Positions 1 through 7,294 of a stretch of DNA of 23,702 bases are shown here, piece after piece. The stretch lies in IMG/VR virus record IMGVR_UViG_3300010334_000283, positions 1 to 23,702 of that record; one strand, 5' to 3'. The DNA is from a virus. How positions within the stretch are numbered: the stretch's first letter is position 1; every line of letters starts with the position of its first letter. Under the pieces are notes generated by a model that was given only the letters and a program-made list of their open reading frames with translations, was not told the DNA's origin and did no database searches. Both the position numbers and the translations under genes were made by a program.

Positions 1-480
1 GGTTCCTTTACCAATGATTTCGTGAGTCGCGTTCACTCCGTTTCGCTTCAGCACACAAAATGCCGTGACGCTACCTGTATTGCCGTCCAGATAGTCTCCG
101 CCGACCAGCGAATCATTGCTGCCATCGAACAGCAGCGTGTCTCGCCCGTTTTGCTGATTTGTTTTTCTTGTTGGCCGATTGCCAGCGGTTGATTGCGTTA
201 CGTGCCGCGCGTTGCCGCTCTTGTCCTCCCAGCGCGCTACGCCGCCATCCGCCGCGACGAGCGAGCCGCCAATTGTGGCGTCAAAGATCGTGCTGGCGTC
301 GGCAGCGTCAAGCCAAAGTTGGCACCCGGCAATGTCTAGAACCGGAGCTGCACTTGGCCAAGTCCCAGCCCTCTTGAGACTTTCCGCCTCTCGCAGCGTC
401 CACATACCGCTCGCCGCAGAGTTGATCGCCGACGCCGCAGGCGTCGCGTTGGTGCCGATGTATCCGCCTTGCCCCCTCAT
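1..480 (-). CDS. LamG-like tail or surface protein, N-terminal part (runs off window)
   Basis: This open frame starts at ATG 480 and continues past base 1, giving the first 160 residues. After a short N-terminal region it reads CQLWLDAADASTIFD at about residues 53-67, then WEDKSGNARHVTQ and RPTRKTNQQNGRDTLLFDG. This is the usual opening of a concanavalin A/LamG-like jelly-roll found in phage and bacterial surface proteins. The start codon shares an ATGA overlap with the stop of the upstream gene, so translation is probably coupled. Its position at the end of the tail-fibre run suggests a virion-surface, glycan-binding role. That role is inferred from fold and context only, and the C-terminus is not visible. 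Confidence 0.75.
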   Translation of the reverse strand, partial: MRGQGGYIGTNATPAASAINSAASGMWTLREAESLKRAGTWPSAAPVLDIAGCQLWLDAADASTIFDATIGGSLVAADGGVARWEDKSGNARHVTQSTAGNRPTRKTNQQNGRDTLLFDGSNDSLVGGDYLDGNTGSVTAFCVLKRNGVNATHEIIGKGT

Positions 481-929
481 GCGTCCTCCGCTGCGGACGC
501 CGCCGCTCGTGCCGCACCATAGGCGAGCATCAAAGCCTCAAACGCCGAGAACGTCAGCGCATGCCGCTCGCCCGCCATATCAGTCACGACGCAGGGCTGC
601 GAGACACCCAACTGTGCGGCCCGTGCCGCCAAGACGTAAAGTCCAGTGAGCAGTGCCACATCATCGGCCTGCCAGCCAAGCCGCCACCCTTCGGCCGTCT
701 GATAGCCTGCCTCCAACCACGACAGCGGCGGGTCTGGCGGATAGAGCAGATCGAGGTCGTCCTGCGTGAGCGTGGACCGCGTCCAGCCGGTGGCCGCGAG
801 AATGTCGGCGTCTTCGCTCCACTGCGAAGGATCGGTGCGTGTGCTGCCGTCGGGAAGACGAACCCGCCAAGGGAGCGATTCGTGAGCGACCCCCGCAGCA
901 TCTCGCCAGCATGGATCACCGACGATCAT
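477..929 (-). CDS. Phage tail-associated protein of unknown function, tail-fibre-assembly-like
   Basis: This encodes 150 residues, starting at ATG 929 inside an ATGA overlap with the preceding gene. The first half is rich in W, P and D (WRVRLPDGSTRTDPSQWS), and a motif YPPDPPLSWLEAGY lies near residue 65. The second half is an alanine-rich helix (AAQLGVSQPCV ... ALMLAYGAARAAASAAEDA). The layout, a short beta N-terminus followed by a helical C-terminus placed among fibres, is like small tail-fibre assembly or DUF4376-type proteins. I recognise no diagnostic motif, so the function is inferred from neighbours. No signal peptide or membrane segment is visible. Confidence 0.7.
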   Translation of the reverse strand: MIVGDPCWRDAAGVAHESLPWRVRLPDGSTRTDPSQWSEDADILAATGWTRSTLTQDDLDLLYPPDPPLSWLEAGYQTAEGWRLGWQADDVALLTGLYVLAARAAQLGVSQPCVVTDMAGERHALTFSAFEALMLAYGAARAAASAAEDA

Positions 930-1285
930 GTGATCTCCTCATAGTGGGCAGTAAACACGATGTACGAGCTTGCCGAGGCGAGCCCCGAGATCGACCATCC
1001 CTCTTGCAGATAGGCGATGTTCTCCCTGCCGATCACGATCAGAGTCGCGTCGGCAGGCACCGTGATCGTGTTGGCGATCGCGTAAGATGTTGAGCCGTCC
1101 GAGATCGTGACAGTGATGTCGGCCGCGTTGCTACCGTTGACGTTCGCGGCGACAAGCGAAACGACTCGCAAGCAAGCGTTGCTTGATGATCCGTTCGACA
1201 GGATCGCGCTACTCGATGTCGTGGCGGCGAGGCGGGCGGTCTTGCCCACCACTCGCGTCGGGCTGTTGAGGTTAGGGGCTGTCAT
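926..1285 (-). CDS. Small virion structural protein (beta-rich, fibre-module type)
   Basis: This encodes 119 residues from ATG 1285, preceded by GGAG nine bases upstream. A TTG at 1291 in the same frame is less likely to be the start. The sequence is rich in S, T, A and V. It contains ITVTISDGSTSYAIANT, then VPADATLIVIGRENIAYL and QEGWSISGLAS. This resembles the small beta-sandwich virion proteins common in aquatic phages, in which a field value is followed by a 'YLqEGDSL'-like segment. It lies between a LamG protein and a tail-associated gene and shares an ATGA junction with the downstream gene. A structural role at the tail or head surface is likely but not proven. Confidence 0.75.
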   Translation of the reverse strand: MTAPNLNSPTRVVGKTARLAATTSSSAILSNGSSSNACLRVVSLVAANVNGSNAADITVTISDGSTSYAIANTITVPADATLIVIGRENIAYLQEGWSISGLASASSYIVFTAHYEEIT

Positions 1286-1287
1286 AG

Positions 1288-2121
1288 TCAATCACTCCAT
1301 GAGTACATCGGCTGTAGGATTTCGTCCCTTTGATACATCGACGGGATGACAGGATCTGTGTCGGCGTAGATGTCCAACCCCAGACCGCTGTTGTAAATCG
1401 CTTGCACTTCTGAGGCGGTCAACGCCCGATTCCACTTGCCGACTTCGTCGATCTGACCGTCGAGGTTTTCAAAATAGCCAGAGTATGAACGTCGGCCGAG
1501 GTAAAAAGGCGTCGATGTCGCGTTGAATGCAGTCGCGCCGCGTGAACCTGTCGCCGTTTGCGAATAGTTGTAGTAAACGGTGACTGTTCCTGAGTTATGC
1601 ACGACCGCAAGATGATTCCACGCGCCAGTGAAAGTTGCCTTGTTGGTAAAGCCCGGGAACTGAATTTGCAGCTCTGAGCCGTTCGTGCGAAAAACAGACG
1701 CTGTATATCCGCACGTGGTTCCTGTGCCGCTGATTTGCGTTTTCAGCCCGAACTCTCGTCCAGACGATTGATCCTTGCCGATCACATGTTGATAAATTGC
1801 AGAACTGCCTGAGTAGGTCGATGAATTGGCGACCCACAGACTTAGGCTCCAGTTGCCGTCTCCAAACTGCAAATCGCTGCTGCTTGTCGCAGACAGATAT
1901 TGCGACGACGAAGAAACGAAATTCCGAGCCGCCCCGACTTTTCCATTCGCATAGACCGGCGAGCCGCTGGCCGTCAGCGTGTTCCCTCTGCCGGTCGCGT
2001 CGGTCGCCGACACGTTGCCGCTGGTGGCAATCTCATTGAGCGGCCAGAAAGCCACCAGTCCCGCCCGCAGCGAAGCGTAGCGTCCGACCGCCCGATAGAA
2101 ACCGACCTTTGCGGCGAGCAT
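1288..2121 (-). CDS. LamG-domain (concanavalin A-like) tail protein
   Basis: This encodes 277 residues. The ATG at 2121 overlaps the upstream stop by one base (TAATG). After about 20 residues it reads LVAFWPLNE, DATGRGNTLTASGSP and ARNFVSSSSQYLS. These are the opening strands of the LamG/laminin-G jelly-roll in its bacterial 'W.l.e.sG...D..G..n' form. Later segments WSLSLWV, WNHLAVVHNSGTVTVYYN, PFYLGRRSYSGYFENLDGQIDEVGKWNRALTASEV complete the classic order, with the domain filling about residues 22-250. The family binds carbohydrates or other surface ligands. Here it probably sits at the fibre tip or as a virion decoration for host adsorption. The ligand cannot be read from the sequence. Confidence 0.85.
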   Translation of the reverse strand: MLAAKVGFYRAVGRYASLRAGLVAFWPLNEIATSGNVSATDATGRGNTLTASGSPVYANGKVGAARNFVSSSSQYLSATSSSDLQFGDGNWSLSLWVANSSTYSGSSAIYQHVIGKDQSSGREFGLKTQISGTGTTCGYTASVFRTNGSELQIQFPGFTNKATFTGAWNHLAVVHNSGTVTVYYNYSQTATGSRGATAFNATSTPFYLGRRSYSGYFENLDGQIDEVGKWNRALTASEVQAIYNSGLGLDIYADTDPVIPSMYQRDEILQPMYSWSD

Positions 2122-3173
2122 TAAAAATTCTGCAACGCAGACCCATACCAGTAGGTGCCGTCAGAAACGAACACAAGCACGTCGATTTTGCTGGCCGTGG
2201 CCGTTATAGTCGGGGCAGTGCCTCCAGACCACTTCACGGCCGTGAACGTCGCGGTGTTCGTCGCGGATTGCGTGAGGAAAATCGTCAGGCTCGCACCGGC
2301 TGATGCGGTGGGCATGGTGAACGTGCAGTTGTTATTGAGCGTCCACGTTTGCACGCTACCGCTGGAGAGCGAGAGCGTGACGGCAGTGCTGGTATTGCCG
2401 CCCGCGACCACCTGCTCTAGCACGGTTGGCAGTCGGGCGACGGCTACGCTACCGCTTGTGATCTGGGAGGCCGCGACGCTGATCGCATCACTCCCGCCGC
2501 TGGCGTGACTGCTGGCATGCGCCGTGGCTGTGCGGGCATCCGACAGTCGCGAATCGTTGCCCACGCACGCCGTGCCGCTCGTCGTGCCATACGACACGCT
2601 TACAGTGCCGCTGGTGACTCCCAGTCCGGTGCCGACGATCACGCCGCCCAGCGTGGAGGCCGTGGCGTTTGGAAGGCTGTAGGAGGTGATCGTGGCCCAC
2701 GTCCGATCACCGCGCAGGTATGTCGATGCCGAGGCCGTGCCGGTGCCGAGACGGTCCGTGTCGATGGTGCCAGATGTAATGTCCGCTGCGCTATGTGTGT
2801 GAGAGACGTTCGCCGCATCCGTAATTCCGTACCCTAACAGGGTCGTCGGCGTGGAAGTGATCGTTGACCACGCTTGGCTGTGCGCCGCAGGCGCGAAAGT
2901 CGCGGGCGTACCAGTTAGGGACGAGTAGGCCACGGCGGGCGAACTGCCAGCCGTCACGCGGCCGGTCGCGTCTACGGTCACGCTCGTGTAGGTTCCGGCG
3001 GTCACTCCGCTCGCAGGCAAGCGTGCGGTTGCCACTGTTCCTGTAAGATTCCCGGCATCAAACGTCGTGGCCGACGCAACCAATTCCCACGCCGATCCCG
3101 TCCACTGGTAGACGCGGCTGTTCTGTGTGGATTGCTGACCGACTGTCGGTGAGGCTGGAAATGAGAATGGCAT
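2121..3173 (-). CDS. Modular phage tail fibre protein
   Basis: This encodes 350 residues. The N-terminus (FPASPTVGQQ ... RVYQWTGSAWELV) is a short capping domain that I associate with phage fibre and neck proteins. The body is built of repeats such as LTGTVATARLPASGV, YSSLTGTPATFAPAAH, HTHSAADITSGTIDTDRL and TLGGVIVGTGLGVTSGTVS, typical of beta-helical or triple-stranded fibre shafts. The C-terminus (from WTLNNNCTFTMP to DGTYWYGSALQNF) looks like a small tip domain. It shares shaft modules with the large fibre just upstream, suggesting module exchange or co-assembly. It overlaps both neighbours by one base. Role: adsorption apparatus. Confidence 0.85.
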   Translation of the reverse strand: MPFSFPASPTVGQQSTQNSRVYQWTGSAWELVASATTFDAGNLTGTVATARLPASGVTAGTYTSVTVDATGRVTAGSSPAVAYSSLTGTPATFAPAAHSQAWSTITSTPTTLLGYGITDAANVSHTHSAADITSGTIDTDRLGTGTASASTYLRGDRTWATITSYSLPNATASTLGGVIVGTGLGVTSGTVSVSYGTTSGTACVGNDSRLSDARTATAHASSHASGGSDAISVAASQITSGSVAVARLPTVLEQVVAGGNTSTAVTLSLSSGSVQTWTLNNNCTFTMPTASAGASLTIFLTQSATNTATFTAVKWSGGTAPTITATASKIDVLVFVSDGTYWYGSALQNF

Positions 3174-6100
3174 TACGCTGCCCTCCCGAGCGATCTGTTG
3201 AACTCTTGCAAGGCAGCCGAATAGGCGACCGCCGCCGCGCCCGTCATGCCGAGGCCGACCGAATACGCGACCAGCCGACCGTTCCAGAACTGATTCGTTC
3301 CGCTGGCACCGTTTCGATTACAGAACACGGTTAGCGTCGCGCTCGGATTCGCGGTCGTGTTTGAGAGGCCATAGACGACCCCCTTCACGTCCCATCCGCC
3401 CTTGTACATATTCCAGAGTAGAGCCGCAGTATTCGTTGCGATAAAATGCGCTCCGGCTTGAGCGTAATATGCATCCTTGCACGAAGACGCAGCACTGCTG
3501 TCGAGATAAGCACCGTACGTGCCGTAGGTCGCACCACTCGCTGTTTCCCAGTCGTAGCGGAAGTAGTAACTCGTTCCAGTCACGCCGATCGGCGTCGACC
3601 ACTGCACCGTCGCTTTCTGGTTTTCGTAAAACGACAGGTGCCGACTCGCAAGCGTCAGCGTCGATACGTTGAAGCCGGTGTCAAGGTATTTGTTTGATCC
3701 GTTGCCGATCAGGCCGGTCGACTCGGAATAGTCGCCGGAGAGAAAGTTGTAGTTCGTGTCCGTTGTGTTTCCGTATTGCGTTCCTGATCGCGACAGCCCG
3801 CGATAGAGCGGCACGAGGGCCGTCGTGAGGTTGGAGCCGCAGAACAGGTTCAGCCTGTAGAACCGATCGCGGACTCCAGCGGCGGCAATCGAAATACAAA
3901 ACTTATAAACGGCCGTCATCGTGTCGGTAGAGACACTGCCGCCCGCTGTCGCGACGCGAGATGCCCAGTCGTCCGCATCCGCGATGCCGTCATAGCCCGG
4001 CAAGTATCGGCCGATCACTTCCGCCGAGATCGTGCCGCTTGACACGGCGAGTCCTGTGCCAACGGTGACGGCACCGGCGGTTGAGGTCGTGGCCGACGGA
4101 AGTCGGGCCGATGCGAGCGTCCCGCTCACAATGTCGCTCGCCGCGTGCGTGTGCGTTGGCAGATACGCACCGGCAGGGCCAACCTCCGCGTATGCCGCGC
4201 CCGTCCACCGATACGCGCGAGACGAGTCGGTGGCGACGTAAATTTTTCCGGTTGATCCGGTGGCGGGAAAACTGGCCGATGTAGTGTATTCCAAAACTTC
4301 GGCCGGGGATGCAGACGCAACGGCACTGTCGAAATCTGTAATCGCTGACGCCGTGTGCGTGTGCGACGACGGCGCGAAGGTTGCGGGCTTGTCTGTCAAG
4401 GCTGAATAGGAAACGCTCGACTGAGTTGCCAGCGAACCCAAACCAGACACATCTGCCGCCGCGATCGTGACCGCACCAGTTCGCCCTGCAACCGACTGTA
4501 CAGGTGCCGCTGCCGCCGCTCTGGCGGTTGTGTGGTAGAGGTTGACACTCCCCTCCGAGATGCTGTCCGTCGATCCGGGAGATGGGCTGATCTCGATATA
4601 AGTCGAACCCGACCAGCGATAGATTTTCCCCGTCCCGGTGGCGACGAAAATCTTTCCGCTCTCGCCAGTCGCAGGGAAGGCTCCGACGGAGGCGAACTCA
4701 AGCACGTCGTCGACATAACTTGGAAGCTGCGATGAGGGTACGGTCCCGCCGACCAGAGTTGCGTAGTTTCCGGACGCTTGCTTGCCGTCGAGCGCGGCCT
4801 GCAAACCAGTCACGCCAGAGATCGCGATAGAGCCGGTCCATGCGGTTGTTTGGGTTCCGCCGCTGTTGAAACTTAGCGATGCAATTCCGAGGATTTGCTG
4901 ATACCCGATAAACATTCCGCCGCCGCTGCCGGGGCCGTCATACATCGTTATTCCGGCAAACGACACGTTGGCGGTCTGCGTTGTCAGCTTGGCGTCCACC
5001 GCCGAACTAAAATCTGTGATCGCGGAGGCGGTGTGGGTGTGGCTGGACGGAGTGAAGGTTGCGGGCTTGTTCGAGAGGTCCGCGTATGAGCCGCTCGTAG
5101 CAACTGTTGCGAGGCCGCTCACCGCACTCGAAGAAATGCTCGACGCCGCCGTAACGACACCGCCGGTCGTGGTCACGACAATCTGACCGCTGGTTGTGCC
5201 AATTGCTCCAGCGTTTGTCAGGTTGCCGTGGGCGTGGCTGGCCGACGCCTTTCCGTTAATAGCCGTTTGCGTGGCTGTGCTGATTGGCTTGTTAACGTCG
5301 CTCGTGTTATCGACGTTTCCAAGTCCTACATCGCTGCTGCTCAGAATCACCGACCCAGTCTTCCCGGACACTGTCTGCACGGGTGCAGCAGCAGCCGCCC
5401 TAGCTGTCGTATGGTAGAGGTTGACGCTCCCCTCTGGGACGCTGTCCGTTGATCCGGGAGATGGGCTGATCTCAACGTAGGCAGAGCCCGACCATCTGTA
5501 GACCTTGCCACTCGATGTTGCGACGAAAATCTTCCCGCTCTCGCCTGTCGCCGGGAAGTTTCCGACGGAGGCGAACTCAAGCACATCGTCAACGTAGCTC
5601 GGAAGCTGCGATGAGGGCACTGTGCCGCCTACGAGAGTCGCGTAGCTGCCTGTCGCCTGCTTTCCGTCGAGCGCAGTCTGGAGCCCATTCACAGACGATA
5701 TCTCGTGCGAATGGCTGGAAGCTGCGAAGTCAAGAGTCGGCCGACCAGACAAGTCGGAGTAAGCACCGCTCGTGGCGACTGTGGCGAGTCCCGTAATCGT
5801 CCCCGCAGATTGAGTTCCTGTGTGGTTCGCTCTTGAAAGCAAGGTCGCGTCGGAAGAGTTGGCCGTCGCTCCAGTGGCGATCCCGTCTAGCTTTGTTTTC
5901 GACGAAGATGCTGCCCACCACGCTGCGATCGCTTGGAAGATTCTCTGCGGAGTAAACGCGAGGCGGCTGGTTGAAGTGCCTGTTTCAGCCTCAGACTGGC
6001 TCGCAGTGGAGGCAGACCACTCTCGTGAGTTTGTCAGACGAGAGTCCGACGAACCAACGGCGTCCGTGATCCCATAGCCTGAGAGCGTCGTTGGCTTGCC

Positions 6101-6424
6101 AGTGAGCGAAGAGTAGGCCAAGCTTGACTGCGTAGCGAGCGAACCAAGTCCCGAAACATCAGCCGCTGCAATCGTCACCGCACCCGTGCGACCGGCCACG
6201 CTGGTCACGTTTGCAGAGACCGTGCCGCTCGAAACGCTCAAGCCCGATCCGACAATCACACCGCCTAGTGTCGATGTCGTGGCGTTGGGGAGTGTATAGC
6301 TGACGCCAGCCGGGCCTTGCGGACCAGTCGGCCCTACACCACCAGTGACTGTCACGTCAATCTGCGTCTCACCAACGCTCGCAGTGATCTGCTGATTCGT
6401 GACACTGGCGTTGATTGGTGGCAT
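3173..6424 (-). CDS. Large modular tail fibre with collagen-like linker, internal duplication and receptor-binding tip
   Basis: This encodes 1083 residues. ATG 6424 follows GGAGG at seven bases and overlaps the upstream stop (TGATG). A short N-terminal beta domain (to about residue 28) leads into a collagen-like VGPTGPQGPAG linker. Next comes a long shaft of HTHTAS, YSSLTGKPTTLSGYGITDA, VGLGNVDNTSDVNKP and GRTGAVTIAAADVSGLGS modules. A block of about 99 residues occurs twice, at roughly residues 246-345 and 540-639. The last ~260 residues (from PGYDGIADADDWASRV) form a non-repetitive tip containing RDRFYRLNLFCGSN, PLYRGLSRSGTQYGN and NKYLDTGFN. I associate this tip with phage-like genes in Planctomycetota. 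The tip is the best candidate for the receptor-binding domain. Confidence 0.9.
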   Translation of the reverse strand: MPPINASVTNQQITASVGETQIDVTVTGGVGPTGPQGPAGVSYTLPNATTSTLGGVIVGSGLSVSSGTVSANVTSVAGRTGAVTIAAADVSGLGSLATQSSLAYSSLTGKPTTLSGYGITDAVGSSDSRLTNSREWSASTASQSEAETGTSTSRLAFTPQRIFQAIAAWWAASSSKTKLDGIATGATANSSDATLLSRANHTGTQSAGTITGLATVATSGAYSDLSGRPTLDFAASSHSHEISSVNGLQTALDGKQATGSYATLVGGTVPSSQLPSYVDDVLEFASVGNFPATGESGKIFVATSSGKVYRWSGSAYVEISPSPGSTDSVPEGSVNLYHTTARAAAAAPVQTVSGKTGSVILSSSDVGLGNVDNTSDVNKPISTATQTAINGKASASHAHGNLTNAGAIGTTSGQIVVTTTGGVVTAASSISSSAVSGLATVATSGSYADLSNKPATFTPSSHTHTASAITDFSSAVDAKLTTQTANVSFAGITMYDGPGSGGGMFIGYQQILGIASLSFNSGGTQTTAWTGSIAISGVTGLQAALDGKQASGNYATLVGGTVPSSQLPSYVDDVLEFASVGAFPATGESGKIFVATGTGKIYRWSGSTYIEISPSPGSTDSISEGSVNLYHTTARAAAAAPVQSVAGRTGAVTIAAADVSGLGSLATQSSVSYSALTDKPATFAPSSHTHTASAITDFDSAVASASPAEVLEYTTSASFPATGSTGKIYVATDSSRAYRWTGAAYAEVGPAGAYLPTHTHAASDIVSGTLASARLPSATTSTAGAVTVGTGLAVSSGTISAEVIGRYLPGYDGIADADDWASRVATAGGSVSTDTMTAVYKFCISIAAAGVRDRFYRLNLFCGSNLTTALVPLYRGLSRSGTQYGNTTDTNYNFLSGDYSESTGLIGNGSNKYLDTGFNVSTLTLASRHLSFYENQKATVQWSTPIGVTGTSYYFRYDWETASGATYGTYGAYLDSSAASSCKDAYYAQAGAHFIATNTAALLWNMYKGGWDVKGVVYGLSNTTANPSATLTVFCNRNGASGTNQFWNGRLVAYSVGLGMTGAAAVAYSAALQEFNRSLGRAA
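4509..4805 (-). repeat. Intragenic direct repeat, copy B, in the large tail fibre
   Basis: About 297 bp encode residues roughly 540-639 of the large fibre (VGGTVPSSQLPSYVDDVLEF ... NLYHTTARAAAAAPVQ). The same block lies 881 bp away at 5390-5687. Most differences between the copies are at third codon positions, so the protein repeat is under constraint and the duplication is not recent. Confidence 0.85.
5390..5687 (-). repeat. Intragenic direct repeat, copy A, in the large tail fibre
   Basis: This is the partner of the block at 4509-4805 and encodes residues roughly 246-345 of the large fibre. Both copies start with the PSSQLPSYVDD segment and run through GESGKIFVAT, YRWSGS and ISPSPGSTDS to YHTTARAAAAAPVQ. 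The flanking modules differ: DVGLGNVDNTS follows this copy and a GRTGAV module follows copy B. The duplicated piece therefore behaves as an exchangeable shaft unit. Confidence 0.85.
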
Positions 6425-6735
6425 CAGAGAGCCTCCACGTAGCCAGTGAGAGCGGTGCGTACCACAGCCCCCTGAGTCCAGACGAATCGCCAGCCATAAG
6501 TGCCGCGAGGCAGCGAAGCCGTCTGCTGCGAAGTCAGAGACACGTTGACCTGTCCGTTCGCCGCCGAAACGACGGATATCGTCAACGGAACGACTTCAAG
6601 CCCAGTGACAACGGAGATGAGAGAGCCGACGAACGAGTAGCCAGTGAGATCGTTGCTGAAATCGACCAGAGCCGAGAGCGTGTCGCCACGAACGAATGAG
6701 ATCGGGAGGCTACCCGGTTTCTGGTCGTAGGACAT
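6424..6735 (-). CDS. Small baseplate/tail protein, BppU-N-like beta domain
   Basis: This encodes 103 residues from ATG 6735, six bases after the stop of the preceding small gene, whose last codons carry the AAGGAG ribosome site. It opens with ISFVRGDTLSALVDFSNDLTGYSFVGSLIS, followed by alternating beta strands and YGWRFVWTQGAVVRTALTGYVEAL. The 'RGDT ... LTGY ... L' pattern is seen in the N-terminal beta-sandwich of baseplate upper proteins and similar virion adaptors. Directly upstream of the long fibre gene, it may be the adaptor or chaperone that attaches or trimerises that fibre. This role is inferred. Confidence 0.75.
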   Translation of the reverse strand: MSYDQKPGSLPISFVRGDTLSALVDFSNDLTGYSFVGSLISVVTGLEVVPLTISVVSAANGQVNVSLTSQQTASLPRGTYGWRFVWTQGAVVRTALTGYVEAL

Positions 6736-6739
6736 GAAT

Positions 6740-6874
6740 TCACTCCTTCGTCGCGAAGGAGGCGTATGCGACAGAGACGGCGGCAGCAGCCTTTGGAGCC
6801 TCGACGTCCATTGCGTGAGGGTCCGAAGACAGAGAAGTCAGTATCGCGGCGATCCAAGACCAGAGTGAGTTCAT
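6740..6874 (-). CDS. 44-residue small membrane-type protein
   Basis: This short gene starts at ATG 6874 and has a strong ribosome site, GGAGGT, six bases before the start. It overlaps the stop of the upstream gene through ATGA. The product begins MNSLWSWIAAILTSLSS, which could form one short amphipathic or membrane helix, and continues into an alanine-rich segment ending ASFATKE. Its last codons supply the ribosome site of the next gene, so coupling is likely. I recognise no family. Size and position among membrane proteins suggest a membrane or lysis accessory role, but this is weak. Confidence 0.65.
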   Translation of the reverse strand: MNSLWSWIAAILTSLSSDPHAMDVEAPKAAAAVSVAYASFATKE

Positions 6875-7029
6875 TTCGACACCTCCACGTGCTGCCGCTG
6901 AACGTCAAGACACCACGCAGCGGCTACGAACAGAGAGAGAGGTGCGACGACGAATGCGACCACCCACGCCCACCACGGCGTGGGGAATCGAAACGCTTGG
7001 TTGTTGATGTCGTAGATGCTTCTCCGCAC
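6871..7029 (-). CDS. 52-residue single-pass membrane protein
   Basis: The gene probably starts at GTG 7029, one base after the upstream stop, with an AGGGG-type ribosome site eight to ten bases before it. It ends in an ATGA overlap with the next gene. The product reads RRSIYDINNQAFRFP followed by one clear hydrophobic span, WWAWVVAFVVAPLSLFVAA, and a short polar tail (LDVQRQHVEVSK). Positive charges precede the span, which suggests an N-in topology. It belongs to a row of small membrane proteins beside the peptidase gene, so a holin, antiholin or spanin-like role is possible but unproven. Confidence 0.65.
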   Translation of the reverse strand: MRRSIYDINNQAFRFPTPWWAWVVAFVVAPLSLFVAAAWCLDVQRQHVEVSK

Positions 7030-7030
7030 T

Positions 7031-7294
7031 TCACCACCCCTGACCGTGATTCAAGACTTGATGCCCGTCGGCATCGATACGAGCGTGAACGATGTTGGCC
7101 TCTTGAGGAGGCCTCTCGGCGACCATCATCACCCAGAGGAAGCCTTTCGCAACTCGTGCGATGAGCTTGAGAACGGGACGATCCGGCCGAGCGTTGTCGG
7201 GCTTGATGGGAGAAGCTGGCGATGACGCCAACCACCAACCCACGGCGAGGCAAACAAGACCAGCGATCACGATATTGCGGTCACTTACTCTCAT
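7031..7294 (-). CDS. 87-residue membrane-anchored protein
   Basis: ATG 7294 lies 14 bases inside the end of the peptidase gene in another frame, with GGGGAA upstream. A longer in-frame upstream extension would overlap most of that gene's C-terminus and is rejected. The product starts MRVSDRN, then has a hydrophobic segment (IVIAGLVCLAVGWWLASS) that is a membrane anchor or uncleaved signal. A soluble part of about 55 residues follows, with PVLKLIARVAKGFLWVMMVAE and ending HQVLNHGQGW. No family is recognised. The second hydrophobic patch (FLWVMMVA) might also touch the membrane. Confidence 0.65.
   Translation of the reverse strand: MRVSDRNIVIAGLVCLAVGWWLASSPASPIKPDNARPDRPVLKLIARVAKGFLWVMMVAERPPQEANIVHARIDADGHQVLNHGQGW

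Noticed and set aside
6924-7253. 109-residue minus-strand ORF rich in Arg and Ser.
   Set aside because: Its composition is that of an off-frame shadow. Two small membrane-protein genes in another frame, with ribosome sites and coupled overlaps, explain the region better.
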